From JBLHKE01 sp047619485 (lineage in GTDB: Bacteria; Verrucomicrobiota; Verrucomicrobiia; Verrucomicrobiales; DEV007): 12,919 nucleotides of DNA. Of this stretch, positions 1 through 6,530 are shown piece by piece; the first letter of the stretch is position 1; the number at the start of each line of letters is the position of its first letter. The position numbers and the translations under genes were made by a program. The notes beneath the pieces were generated by a model. That model was not told where the DNA came from. It ran no database searches and was given only the letters and a program-made list of their open reading frames with translations. The DNA is taken from positions 1 through 12,919 of the forward strand of contig JBLHKE010000143.1 of assembly GCA_047619485.1 (NCBI GenBank), given 5' to 3'.

Positions 1-75
1 GCGCTTTTTCAAGTGGGCTCCGACCAGCTGATGGGCCAGTTCGGTCGCCTTGGGAAATTGGATCGGCTTGTTCAA
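1..75 (-). CDS. Probable SAM-dependent methyltransferase, N-terminal fragment (cut by window edge)
   Basis: Reading leftward from a TTG start at 75, the frame is open for 25 codons to the window edge and begins L/M-N-K-P-I-Q-F-P-K-A-T-E-L-A-H-Q-L-V. The pattern 'P-x-A-T-x-L-A-H-x-L' with a following helix resembles the region just before the 'GD-x-x-x-D-A-T-x-G-N-G-H-D-T' motif of YtqB/PF06962-type methyltransferases; that motif itself would lie outside the window. The TTG overlaps the TGA stop of the upstream oxidoreductase gene (TTGA, 72-75), an arrangement typical of translational coupling. YtqB (MnmM) of Bacillus methylates 5-aminomethyl-uridine at the tRNA wobble position, so the pairing with an MnmC-like oxidoreductase would make sense. 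The family call rests on about 20 residues and is tentative. Confidence 0.4.
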   Translation of the reverse strand, partial: MNKPIQFPKATELAHQLVGAHLKKR

Positions 76-1085
76 AGGTTTTTACGTAGATCGACCTCGG
101 CATCAATCAACCCATTTCCACACAGGTGCTCGACGAGTTGGTCTGCAAAGAACGGCGCATTGCTAACTCCCTTGGATCCCAGACCGTTGAAGAAGGCGAT
201 CTCGTCCCGCGCCGGATGGCGACCGATGAGGACTTTGCTCGCATTGATGATCGGACGCACGCCGGCCTCGTGAGCCACGACTTCGAACGGCACCTTGAGC
301 CATTCGCCCAATCGGCCGGTGATCGATTCCCTCGCCTCGTCGGTCGTCCTGCAGTCGAGCGGATCCCACGAGTAGGTCGAGCCGGTGCGGAACTTCCCAT
401 CTGCCGTCGGCAAGAGCCACACGCCGCGATTGTAAATCCGGTCGCGCGGAAGCTCGGGTGCTTCGATCTGAAGCGACAGGATTTCTCCTTTGGCGGACTT
501 GAACGGAATCCAGTCGAACAGTGGGTTGGTTGCCGCCTCGAAGCCTTGGGAAAAGATCGTCGTGCGCGCGTCAAATTCATCCCAAGAATCCGCACGTTGG
601 TAACAGCCAAGCTCTTTAAAAAACTGTCGGGACACTCTGAGAAAGGTATTCAGATCAAGGTAGCCGCTGTTGCGAGTCACGAAACCACCTTGGGAGTGCT
701 CAACCGCATCCGAGTCTAGCCAGGTGGACGTATCTTTATGATAATAAGGTGAATAGGCAGGGTTTTTCCGGCGCTTCTGCCAGCGCTTGGACTCGTCGTC
801 TGACTTGAACAGGCGCACGATCGGCAACTCGTGAAAAAATGAGGAGTCGGTGAGCGCTTCGATCTCGCGATAGAACGCAAAGGCGATCGGAAGTGTTTCT
901 TCGACGCGCCAACTCTTGGTTAAATAGCGTCCGGTGATCGGGTTGATCAATCCAGCTGCGACTTTGGATGAGGTGAACTCGTCCTCGCGATCGATGATCA
1001 AGAACGGGTGATCGCGCTTGAACAACTGCCAGGCTAGGACGGTGCCAGCGAGTCCCTGGCCAACGATGAGATGATCGGTTTTGAT
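72..1085 (-). CDS. FAD-dependent oxidoreductase, DAO / MnmC C-domain-like
   Basis: The protein starts with a Rossmann dinucleotide-binding segment, L-I-V-G-Q-G-L-A-G (GxGxxG at about residues 9-14), followed by strand 2 ending F-L-I-I-D and then K-V-A-A-G-L-I-N-P-I-T-G-R. The C-terminal part has G-V-R-P-I and F-N-G-L-G-S-K-G-V, typical of DAO-family enzymes that oxidise amine substrates, including the FAD domain of MnmC, which converts cmnm5U34 to nm5U34 in tRNA. Length is about 337 residues. The start is uncertain: no ATG, GTG or TTG lies in frame between 1215 and the GxGxxG motif. The only upstream ATG (1217) would add 44 residues overlapping the preceding gene. I placed the start at an in-frame ATC (1085), which gives the usual family N-terminus (x-K-T-D-H-L-I-V-G). 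The stop overlaps the TTG of the next gene, consistent with an operon. The exact substrate is inferred. Confidence 0.85.
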   Translation of the reverse strand: MKTDHLIVGQGLAGTVLAWQLFKRDHPFLIIDREDEFTSSKVAAGLINPITGRYLTKSWRVEETLPIAFAFYREIEALTDSSFFHELPIVRLFKSDDESKRWQKRRKNPAYSPYYHKDTSTWLDSDAVEHSQGGFVTRNSGYLDLNTFLRVSRQFFKELGCYQRADSWDEFDARTTIFSQGFEAATNPLFDWIPFKSAKGEILSLQIEAPELPRDRIYNRGVWLLPTADGKFRTGSTYSWDPLDCRTTDEARESITGRLGEWLKVPFEVVAHEAGVRPIINASKVLIGRHPARDEIAFFNGLGSKGVSNAPFFADQLVEHLCGNGLIDAEVDLRKNL

Positions 1086-1099
1086 AGGAAATTTTGAGT

Positions 1100-1372
1100 C
1101 TAATGTCCGATGATTACCTCGCGCCCGTCCATCACCGCACCCGTTTTGTAGATCGTGTAGATGCCTCGGGTGCCGCGCGACAGGGAGCGATGCTCGATAT
1201 TGAACACCGGCTTGCACACGCCGACGTAGACGTCTTCATCATCATACTGGATCGACCAGGTAGGGACGCCGCCAGACGACACACGGTTTTCACCGCCCGC
1301 GGAGCTGGCGTGTTCGATGGAGCCGAACAGCAGGGCGGCAGCGCTACACAGAATGATCCAGCGTGTTTTCAT
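1100..1372 (-). CDS. Small secreted protein of unknown function
   Basis: This is a 90-residue protein beginning M-K-T-R-W followed by a hydrophobic stretch (about residues 5-18) and a small-residue region H-A-S-S-A near residue 25, which reads as a Sec signal peptide with cleavage around A25. The mature part is about 65 residues, contains one cysteine and is rich in Tyr, Val and Gly; I do not recognise a family. I prefer the ATG at 1372 over one 19 codons upstream (1429) because it starts directly at the signal peptide and avoids overlapping the prolyl isomerase gene, whose stop is at 1389 (16 bases away). It is followed on the same strand by the oxidoreductase, so it probably belongs to the same transcript as the prolyl isomerase. 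No strong ribosome binding site is visible. Confidence 0.7.
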   Translation of the reverse strand: MKTRWIILCSAAALLFGSIEHASSAGGENRVSSGGVPTWSIQYDDEDVYVGVCKPVFNIEHRSLSRGTRGIYTIYKTGAVMDGREVIIGH

Positions 1373-1388
1373 CGTCAGTATGTGAAGG

Positions 1389-2267
1389 TTAGTCTTCCTG
1401 CTTCTCGGGCGTATCTTCGATCTTGGCATCGACCTTCAGCTCCTCGACGTGGACTTTGATTTTCTCGTCTCGTGTCTGGGCTCCCATTTCCTCGATGATC
1501 TGTTCTCTGACCTCCTCGATCGGCTTCGGTGCGGGGAGCTTGCGATCCGTCACCTTGGCCAGATGCAATCCCCACTGGGTTGAGAAGACCGGGGTGATAT
1601 CGCCGACGTCGAGTGAAAACGTGATCAGCTCGAACTCGTCCATCAGGTCGCCGCGCTTGAAAAAGCCGAGATCGACCTCGTCGATCGGCTTGTCGCTGTG
1701 CTTCTCCGCCAATTCCATAAAATCCTCACCCGCAAGGAGTTGCTTTCGGATAATACGGAGTTCCTCGAAGAGTTCGTCGAGCAATTCGACCTTCTGCAAT
1801 GATTTGAAAATGTGCGCAGCACGAACTTCTTCCGGTGCCGTGTAGCTCTTGAGGTTCTCGTTGTAGTGCGCTTCGATCGAGGCCTCATCGGGTTCGATCG
1901 GATCTCCTGCGATCTGGTTGATGTAGTTTTCGAGCCAGACGCTGTTGGCGACGTCATCGCGGATGCTGTCCGCCTGATCGGGCGAGATGCCGAGCCCGTA
2001 GTAGAAGGCCTCCTCGCCACCAGCTTGCTCCTTGAGTTCCTCAAGACGCTGATCGATATCCGGCTCGCTCGGGCGTTCGAGCTTCTCTTGGGCTGCTTGT
2101 GACAGCAACACGCGTGCGGTGATGTTGTCCTTCGCGTAGCCGACGAATTCGTCGTCGCGTTCACAGCAGGAAACGTTCGCCTGCTGTTCGAAAAAGGCTT
2201 TGATCTGGCTGAATTCGGAATCGATTAGGCCGGGGTCGATGGTCTCTCCGTTGATGATAAATGGCAT
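1389..2267 (-). CDS. Parvulin-type peptidyl-prolyl cis-trans isomerase (PpiC/rotamase domain)
   Basis: The 292-residue protein has an N-terminal helical chaperone-like region (residues 1-140, acidic, with I-N-G-E-T-I near the start) and a parvulin domain at about 145-245. Landmarks are V-R-A-A-H-I-F (His152), the segment F-M-E-L-A-E-K-H-S-D (183-192), D-L-G-F-F-K-R-G-D-L (199-208) and the closing W-G-L-H-L-A-K-V (232-239). The domain catalyses cis-trans isomerisation of Xaa-Pro bonds and assists folding. No signal peptide or membrane segment is seen at the chosen ATG, unlike SurA or PrsA, so a cytoplasmic or NifM/TF-like role is possible. The ATG at 2267 gives M-P-F-I-I-N-G-E-T-I, a natural N-terminus; the open frame continues upstream but only as the antisense of the divergent gene. 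A highly charged tail ends the protein. Downstream are a small secreted protein and the oxidoreductase. Confidence 0.9.
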   Translation of the reverse strand: MPFIINGETIDPGLIDSEFSQIKAFFEQQANVSCCERDDEFVGYAKDNITARVLLSQAAQEKLERPSEPDIDQRLEELKEQAGGEEAFYYGLGISPDQADSIRDDVANSVWLENYINQIAGDPIEPDEASIEAHYNENLKSYTAPEEVRAAHIFKSLQKVELLDELFEELRIIRKQLLAGEDFMELAEKHSDKPIDEVDLGFFKRGDLMDEFELITFSLDVGDITPVFSTQWGLHLAKVTDRKLPAPKPIEEVREQIIEEMGAQTRDEKIKVHVEELKVDAKIEDTPEKQED

Positions 2268-2319
2268 GTTCGTAATAAAGTAGTGGTTGGCTCGCTGGCT
2301 CGAACGGGTATCTTCCGAG

Positions 2320-3228
2320 ATGGGATTGATTGCAAACTCCTCGGGGCAAACCATCGCGAATACCAGCTTGCTTGCAACGCTTTTGCTGTTTGTGAATTTG
2401 GAAATCGTGGCGGCGCAGGCTCCCTCAGAGCCGAGCGGCACAGGTGTGCGGCAGCCTAGTAATGAGGAGCTTATAGAAAAAGCTAGCAAGAGTTCAGTCA
2501 AGGCAGATGCCATCTGGATCGAGATCACGACGGTCGGGAAAGAGGCTTCCCGATGGGTTCTGGATCTCAACCGCCAGGGATCGTGTCATGTTTTGCTGGA
2601 TGAGGGCGGCGCGAGAACGATCTACGGCGGCACCGGGATTTCGATGAATCTGGTGAAGCGCGCATTCACATCGCTCACCAAGCGCAGCGTGATCTACGGG
2701 GAGCGCGGCAGGTCGGGCGACGCGAGCACACGACGCGAACTGGTTTCGATCGGCATGGCGACCTGGGACGGCTCGCGGGTTTACAAAACCCAGAGCGGTG
2801 CGCTGGATACTTTTCCGGAAGAGGTGCGGGCGGTCGTAGACGACCTGCGCAAGACCGCTGAGCATTTGCCGGTGAGTCGGGCAAGTGGTTCGATCCAGGC
2901 GACATTCCTGCGGCCGTCGGAGGCGCGACGATTGATGGAGGGTGGTAAGAAGATAGTGAAGGTGGAGGATCCGGGTAAGAACCATGATCAGGTGACGACA
3001 TTGGACTTGGCGATCCGGGTGCCAGGTCGTGATATCGTCGTCCCCACCGAGGATCATTGGGGGGTGCTCGATACCTATGTGCTCGCGTCGAATCCGAACA
3101 ATCCAGGCTCGGGTGAGTTCTATGTGCAGAGCTCCAAGCGCATCTACCGGATCACGATGAATGCCGCGAGTTCTCCGGACGATGGCCTTGAGGATGGTCT
3201 CATCCCGAAGGCGAGACCGGTGAAGTAG
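2320..3228 (+). CDS. Secreted protein of unknown function
   Basis: This is a 302-residue protein from the ATG at 2320. Residues 15-32 are hydrophobic and are followed by A-A-Q-A, which fits signal peptidase cleavage after about residue 34; the mature protein begins P-S-E-P-S-G and continues with a Lys/Ser-rich helix. The rest is a soluble alpha/beta protein with no cysteine-rich or catalytic motif that I recognise. The N-region before the hydrophobic core lacks Lys or Arg. A TTG at 2287 in the same frame would add 11 residues including two arginines, so the true start may be there. It is divergent from the prolyl isomerase gene and ends one base before the stop of the convergent folA, leaving no room for a separate terminator between them. 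Secretion is inferred from the signal sequence; the function is unknown. Confidence 0.75.
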   Translation: MGLIANSSGQTIANTSLLATLLLFVNLEIVAAQAPSEPSGTGVRQPSNEELIEKASKSSVKADAIWIEITTVGKEASRWVLDLNRQGSCHVLLDEGGARTIYGGTGISMNLVKRAFTSLTKRSVIYGERGRSGDASTRRELVSIGMATWDGSRVYKTQSGALDTFPEEVRAVVDDLRKTAEHLPVSRASGSIQATFLRPSEARRLMEGGKKIVKVEDPGKNHDQVTTLDLAIRVPGRDIVVPTEDHWGVLDTYVLASNPNNPGSGEFYVQSSKRIYRITMNAASSPDDGLEDGLIPKARPVK

Positions 3229-3229
3229 C

Positions 3230-3709
3230 TCAAGGGCGAACGTAGCGGCGCAGTTCGAAGGCGTCGAATTTCTCAACGACTTCGGCCAACACGAAGTCGC
3301 CCTCGAATTCTGGGAAACGCGTGTCTCCCTCGTGCGCCTCGTAGACGAAGCTCAACCAAACCTCATCGCACTCAGGCAGCAGCGCCGCGTAGATCTGGGC
3401 GCCGCCGATCAAGTAAACATCGCCTTCAAGCCCTAATGAATCGAGCGCCTCAAGGTTCTGGATCACTTCGATGCCGGAGTCGGGCTCTGGTTTCCAGGTC
3501 CTGCTGATGACGATGTTGCGTCTTTTCGGCAGCGGTCGTCCGATCGAATCGAAGGTCTTCCGACCCATCAAGATCGGATGGCCGAGGGTTAGTTTCTTAA
3601 AGAGTTTCAGATCCTCAGGCAAATGCCACGGCAACTGGCCGTCGCGACCGATCACGCGATTGCTAGCCATCGCGACGACTGCCTTCAGCGAGTAGTTTTT
3701 TTCGCTCAT
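3230..3709 (-). CDS. folA: Dihydrofolate reductase
   Basis: The protein reduces dihydrofolate to tetrahydrofolate with NADPH. At 159 residues it is the size of a typical bacterial chromosomal DHFR. The N-terminal core shows V-V-A-M-A-S-N-R-V-I-G, the Met20-like loop G-Q-L-P-W-H-L-P, the conserved acidic residue Asp33 (in P-E-D-L-K-L-F) and the cofactor segment M-G-R-K-T-F-D-S-I-G-R-P-L-P (48-61). The second nucleotide-binding signature is I-G-G-A-Q-I-Y (101-107). I chose the ATG at 3709, which lies 4 bases after the thyA stop; an ATG 12 codons upstream would give an unnatural Arg-rich extension overlapping thyA. The tight thyA-folA order supports co-transcription, with FolA recycling the dihydrofolate that ThyA produces. 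No clear Shine-Dalgarno sequence precedes the start. Confidence 0.97.
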   Translation of the reverse strand: MSEKNYSLKAVVAMASNRVIGRDGQLPWHLPEDLKLFKKLTLGHPILMGRKTFDSIGRPLPKRRNIVISRTWKPEPDSGIEVIQNLEALDSLGLEGDVYLIGGAQIYAALLPECDEVWLSFVYEAHEGDTRFPEFEGDFVLAEVVEKFDAFELRRYVRP

Positions 3710-3713
3710 CGGA

Positions 3714-4514
3714 TCAGACCGCAATCGGCGCCTTGATCGCGCCATGGGGATTGTAGTTCTCCAGCGTGATATCGTCGAAGGTGAACGCGTCGAGCTCTTT
3801 CACTTCGGTATTTAAGCGCATCGTCGGAAGTTCGCGGGTCTCACGGCTAAGCTGCAAGTCGACCTGCTCGAGGTGGTTCGTGTAGAGGTGCAGGTCGCCG
3901 AATGTATGCACAAACTCGCCCGGCTTGAGGTCGCAGACCTGAGCGACCATCATGGTCAGCAAGCCGTAAGATGCGATGTTAAATGGAACACCGAGGAACA
4001 GATCCGCGCTGCGTTGGTAGAGCTGGCAGCTGAGCTCCCGGGAGTCGGAGTCGACGTAGAACTGAAACATCGTGTGACAGGGCGGCAGCGCCATGTTCGG
4101 CACCTCGCTGGGATTCCAGGCGCTGACGATGTGACGGCGGCTATTCGGGTTGGTCCTGATGCTCTCGATCACCTCAGCGATCTGGTCGATGGTGCGACCG
4201 TCCGGGCATGGCCAGCTGCGCCACTGCGCCCCATAGACCGGACCTAGATCACCGTTTTCATCGGCCCACTCATCCCAAATTTTGACGCCGTTCTCTTTCA
4301 GGTAAGCGATGTTCGTGTCGCCTTTGAGGAACCACAGGAGTTCGTGAATGATCGAGCGGAGGTGGAGTTTCTTCGTCGTCAGGCAGGGGAAGGACTCGCG
4401 CAGATCAAATCGTGCCTGCGCGCCAAACACTGAGAGGGTGCCGGTGCCGGTGCGATCGTCACGGCGTTTGCCATTGTTGAGCACGTGGCGGAGGAGGCGG
4501 TGGTATTCTTCCAT
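3714..4514 (-). CDS. thyA: Thymidylate synthase
   Basis: ThyA converts dUMP to dTMP using methylene-tetrahydrofolate as both carbon donor and reductant. The 266-residue length matches the short bacterial form (E. coli 264). Visible family landmarks are the phosphate-binding arginine in D-D-R-T-G-T-G-T (Arg21), the catalytic cysteine in L-P-P-C-H-T (Cys146), the dUMP-binding stretch Q-R-S-A-D-L-F-L-G-V-P-F-N (Arg168, Asp171, Asn179) and H-T-F-G-D-L-H-L-Y (His209, Tyr211). The C-terminus ends K-A-P-I-A-V, the usual closing segment. The start ATG at 4514 gives M-E-E-Y-H-R-L-L, a standard N-terminus. It sits 12 bases after the stop of the GspG-like gene and 4 bases before folA, all on the minus strand. 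Confidence 0.98.
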   Translation of the reverse strand: MEEYHRLLRHVLNNGKRRDDRTGTGTLSVFGAQARFDLRESFPCLTTKKLHLRSIIHELLWFLKGDTNIAYLKENGVKIWDEWADENGDLGPVYGAQWRSWPCPDGRTIDQIAEVIESIRTNPNSRRHIVSAWNPSEVPNMALPPCHTMFQFYVDSDSRELSCQLYQRSADLFLGVPFNIASYGLLTMMVAQVCDLKPGEFVHTFGDLHLYTNHLEQVDLQLSRETRELPTMRLNTEVKELDAFTFDDITLENYNPHGAIKAPIAV

Positions 4515-4526
4515 GGAGCGTTCTTG

Positions 4527-4964
4527 CTACTGTTTGCCGGACTCGAATTTCGACCGGATCACGTGGCTACCGATATCGTCTTCGTCGCCGTGGATGCCGT
4601 TCGGTCCAGCCGATGTCACTATGGGTTTCTCTTCAGTTCCGGCGGCGGGCATTTGGAACTCGAACGGGTTTTCCCAGAAATCGGTGATCTGACCGTCTTT
4701 GATGTAGGAGTCCAGATCCTGAACGTATTTCTTTTCGCGCGGGTTCTCTCCCCAGAGAAATTTGACGATTCCGGCGTTGTCGGTGGCCGGCGGGTAGGCC
4801 TTCTCGTCTGCTAGGTACTGTTCGAGCCCGTCCTCGAGGACGTAGGCGAAGGTCGAAGTGCCGGTTTGCTTGAACTTCGGCCAGAACAACGTGAACATCA
4901 GGATGGACGTCACAAGGACGATCGCTGAAATGACCATGATAGTGATGATACAGCCGCGGCGCAT
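4527..4964 (-). CDS. Membrane-anchored GspG-like (type II secretion G) protein
   Basis: The 145-residue protein has a very short positive N-terminus (M-R-R-G-C) and one hydrophobic helix at about residues 6-28. A helical linker leads into a C-terminal domain of the type II secretion protein G kind: D-F-W-E-N-P-F-E-F (95-103), then S-A-G-P-N-G-I-H-G-D-E-D-D-I-G (118-132), which matches the calcium-binding loop of GspG pseudopilins. The N-terminus is odd for a pseudopilin: the usual processing site G-F-T-L-I-E, with Glu at +5, is absent. A Cys follows the Gly and the +5 position is not acidic. It may therefore be anchored rather than assembled into a pilus. It lies 12 bases upstream of thyA on the same strand and is probably on its transcript, although no functional link is obvious. 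Confidence 0.82.
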   Translation of the reverse strand: MRRGCIITIMVISAIVLVTSILMFTLFWPKFKQTGTSTFAYVLEDGLEQYLADEKAYPPATDNAGIVKFLWGENPREKKYVQDLDSYIKDGQITDFWENPFEFQMPAAGTEEKPIVTSAGPNGIHGDEDDIGSHVIRSKFESGKQ

Positions 4965-5082
4965 GTCGGCAGGCTAGACGCCGAAGCGCCGCGGGCAAGC
5001 CCGTTTTGTGAACCCCGAACTTTTTTCGCAGCTCTTGAAAATCAATATTGCGGGTGTTGGGCAACCGGGCTAGGAAGTGGCC

Positions 5083-5448
5083 ATGGAATACGAAATCGAA
5101 GGCTCAATCAAAGTCATCTTGGACACCCAGACATTCGACAGCGGATTCACGAAGCGTGAATTCGTGGTCACGACCGATGAAAAATTCCCGCAGGATATCA
5201 AGCTTGAGTTGATCAAGGAGAAGGTCGCACTGCTCGACAAATTCTCCGAAGGGCAGCGAGTAAAAGCGTCGTTCAACGTTCGCGGCAACGAGTTTAAAGG
5301 GAAATACTACGTCAATCTCCAAGCGTGGAAGCTCAACCCGGCAGACGCTGGCGGGCAAGGTGGCGGACCAAGTGGCGACGATGGTCCACCGCTTTCCGAA
5401 CCACCGGCCGACTACGATCAGGGTGGTGGCACTCCTGATCCGTTCTAG
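5083..5448 (+). CDS. DUF3127 protein, OB-fold-like, with SSB-like acidic tail
   Basis: The 121-residue protein has a compact beta-rich domain at residues 1-85 with the DUF3127 pattern: G-S-I-K-V-I near the N-terminus, K-R-E-F-V-V-T-T-D-E-K-F-P, a central K-V-A-L-L-D-K-F-S-E-G-Q-R-V-K-A-S-F-N-V, and K-Y-Y-V-N-L-Q-A-W-K at the end. That layout suggests an OB-fold. Residues 86-121 form a Gly/Pro-rich, apparently disordered tail that closes with S-E-P-P-A-D-Y-D and, at the very end, P-D-P-F. This resembles the linker and acidic C-terminal tip of single-stranded DNA-binding proteins. The ATG at 5083 is preceded by AGGAAG (5072-5077) with 5 bases of spacing, the clearest ribosome binding site in the window; a GTG at 5077 lies inside that site and is less likely. 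Function is not established; nucleic-acid binding is inference. Confidence 0.9.
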   Translation: MEYEIEGSIKVILDTQTFDSGFTKREFVVTTDEKFPQDIKLELIKEKVALLDKFSEGQRVKASFNVRGNEFKGKYYVNLQAWKLNPADAGGQGGGPSGDDGPPLSEPPADYDQGGGTPDPF

Positions 5449-6530
5449 TCAGGCAACTGCTTCATCCACTGCTCAACGTGATGTTGCCAGGTGAGCGGCA
5501 GCATTCGCTCGCGGCAGTTCCGCGCCATTTTGGCGCGATTCTCTCCCGGTAACCCGCTCAGTTCCATGACTTTGCCGGCGATTTCATCGATATCGGTCGG
5601 GTAGGGGAGGAGGAACCCGGTTTCGCCTTCATCGACAAACTGCCGTGCTCCGTCGCGGGTCGAGATGAGACCAGGAAGTCCGCAGGCCATCGATTGCAGC
5701 ACCGTGTTGGCGCAGGCATCGTAGAGGGTGGGGTGGATGAAGAAATCGGCGGCTTGATAGAGCGAAACTAGATCCTCCGGTTGGAGGAAATGGCACACTC
5801 GATTGGCGATGCCAGATTTCTGGATCGCGCGTTGATGTCTCGCGGCAAGTTCTGGTCCGACGATCCAGAGATTCGCTTCAGGGCCGGTCTGCGGCCATGC
5901 CTCGAGCAACGCGTCGAGGCCTTTGCGGCGATGATTCATTGAGACGAATAGAAACACGACTTCCTTGGTCGACAATGAGCCGCGAGTCTTCTGGCGTGCT
6001 TCTTCGGACGGCGCTGGGCGAAATTTTTCTGAGTCGACGGCGGTGTGGATGACGCTGATCTGATCCGCCCGGAGATCGTAGGCCTCCTGTAGCTGCTCGG
6101 AAACCATCTCGCTGTTGACGATGAAGTGACGGGTTTTGCCGGAGATATATAGCTCGCGCTCGAGAGCGAGCTCGGAGCGATTCTTGGAACTGATCCGTTT
6201 GAGCGGGTGGAGGATGTGATCGGAGTAGTAACGGTGGCAGCCGCCGCCCGCACGATGCAGATCATGGCTGACGGTTCGTCCAAAACCGATCGAGGCGTCG
6301 ACGCTCAATTTAGCCAGTTCTGATTCAGCGCCAGCGGCGAATTGCTTGAGAGATTTCCGGGGAATTCGGTGGAAGTGGCAGTTCTCCAACTGAGCTGTGA
6401 CAGAATCGGTCTCTCCAGTGATGATGTCTAATTTAACGCCTTGCGCTACTAGCTCACCTGCAAGGGAATACAGGTAATTCTCTAAGCCGCCGCGTGAAAT
6501 AAATTTCTCGTAAATGAGTGCGATATTCAC
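5445..6530 (-). CDS. Glycosyltransferase family 4, WaaG-like
   Basis: The 361-residue protein has the GT-B two-domain layout. The N-terminal domain begins M-N-I-A-L-I-Y-E-K with the glycine loop R-G-G-L-E-N-Y-L (13-20), and V-S-H-D-L-H-R-A-G-G-G-C-H-R-Y-Y (87-102) resembles the WaaG acceptor region. The C-terminal nucleotide-sugar domain has V-S-M-N-H-R-R-K-G-L-D (196-206) and Y-D-A-C-A-N-T-V-L-Q-S-M-A-C-G-L-P (270-286). It probably adds a sugar to lipopolysaccharide core or a similar glycan at the inner membrane. In the EX7E motif both acidic positions are changed: Asp271 and Gln279. The start is the GTG at 6530, which overlaps the TGA of the upstream family 2 gene (GTGA, 6527-6530). The stop overlaps that of the convergent DUF3127 gene in CTAG. 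Sugar and acceptor cannot be read from the sequence. Confidence 0.94.
   Translation of the reverse strand: MNIALIYEKFISRGGLENYLYSLAGELVAQGVKLDIITGETDSVTAQLENCHFHRIPRKSLKQFAAGAESELAKLSVDASIGFGRTVSHDLHRAGGGCHRYYSDHILHPLKRISSKNRSELALERELYISGKTRHFIVNSEMVSEQLQEAYDLRADQISVIHTAVDSEKFRPAPSEEARQKTRGSLSTKEVVFLFVSMNHRRKGLDALLEAWPQTGPEANLWIVGPELAARHQRAIQKSGIANRVCHFLQPEDLVSLYQAADFFIHPTLYDACANTVLQSMACGLPGLISTRDGARQFVDEGETGFLLPYPTDIDEIAGKVMELSGLPGENRAKMARNCRERMLPLTWQHHVEQWMKQLPD

Noticed and set aside
2268..2570. Upstream extension of the prolyl isomerase frame with a hydrophobic stretch and a lipobox-like S-S-L-L-G-C.
   Set aside because: It is antisense to the divergent secreted-protein gene, whose own reading is more natural, and the domain-like N-terminus starts at the ATG at 2267.
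3196..3218. GGTCTC/GAGACC stem at the end of the secreted-protein gene.
   Set aside because: It lies inside the coding region with an 11-base loop and no T-tract, so it is a weak terminator candidate.
4992..5007. Hairpin CGGG-CAAG-CCCG followed by TTTT on the plus strand.
   Set aside because: The stem is only 4-5 pairs and no plus-strand gene lies upstream to be terminated; an attenuator for the DUF3127 gene is possible but unsupported.
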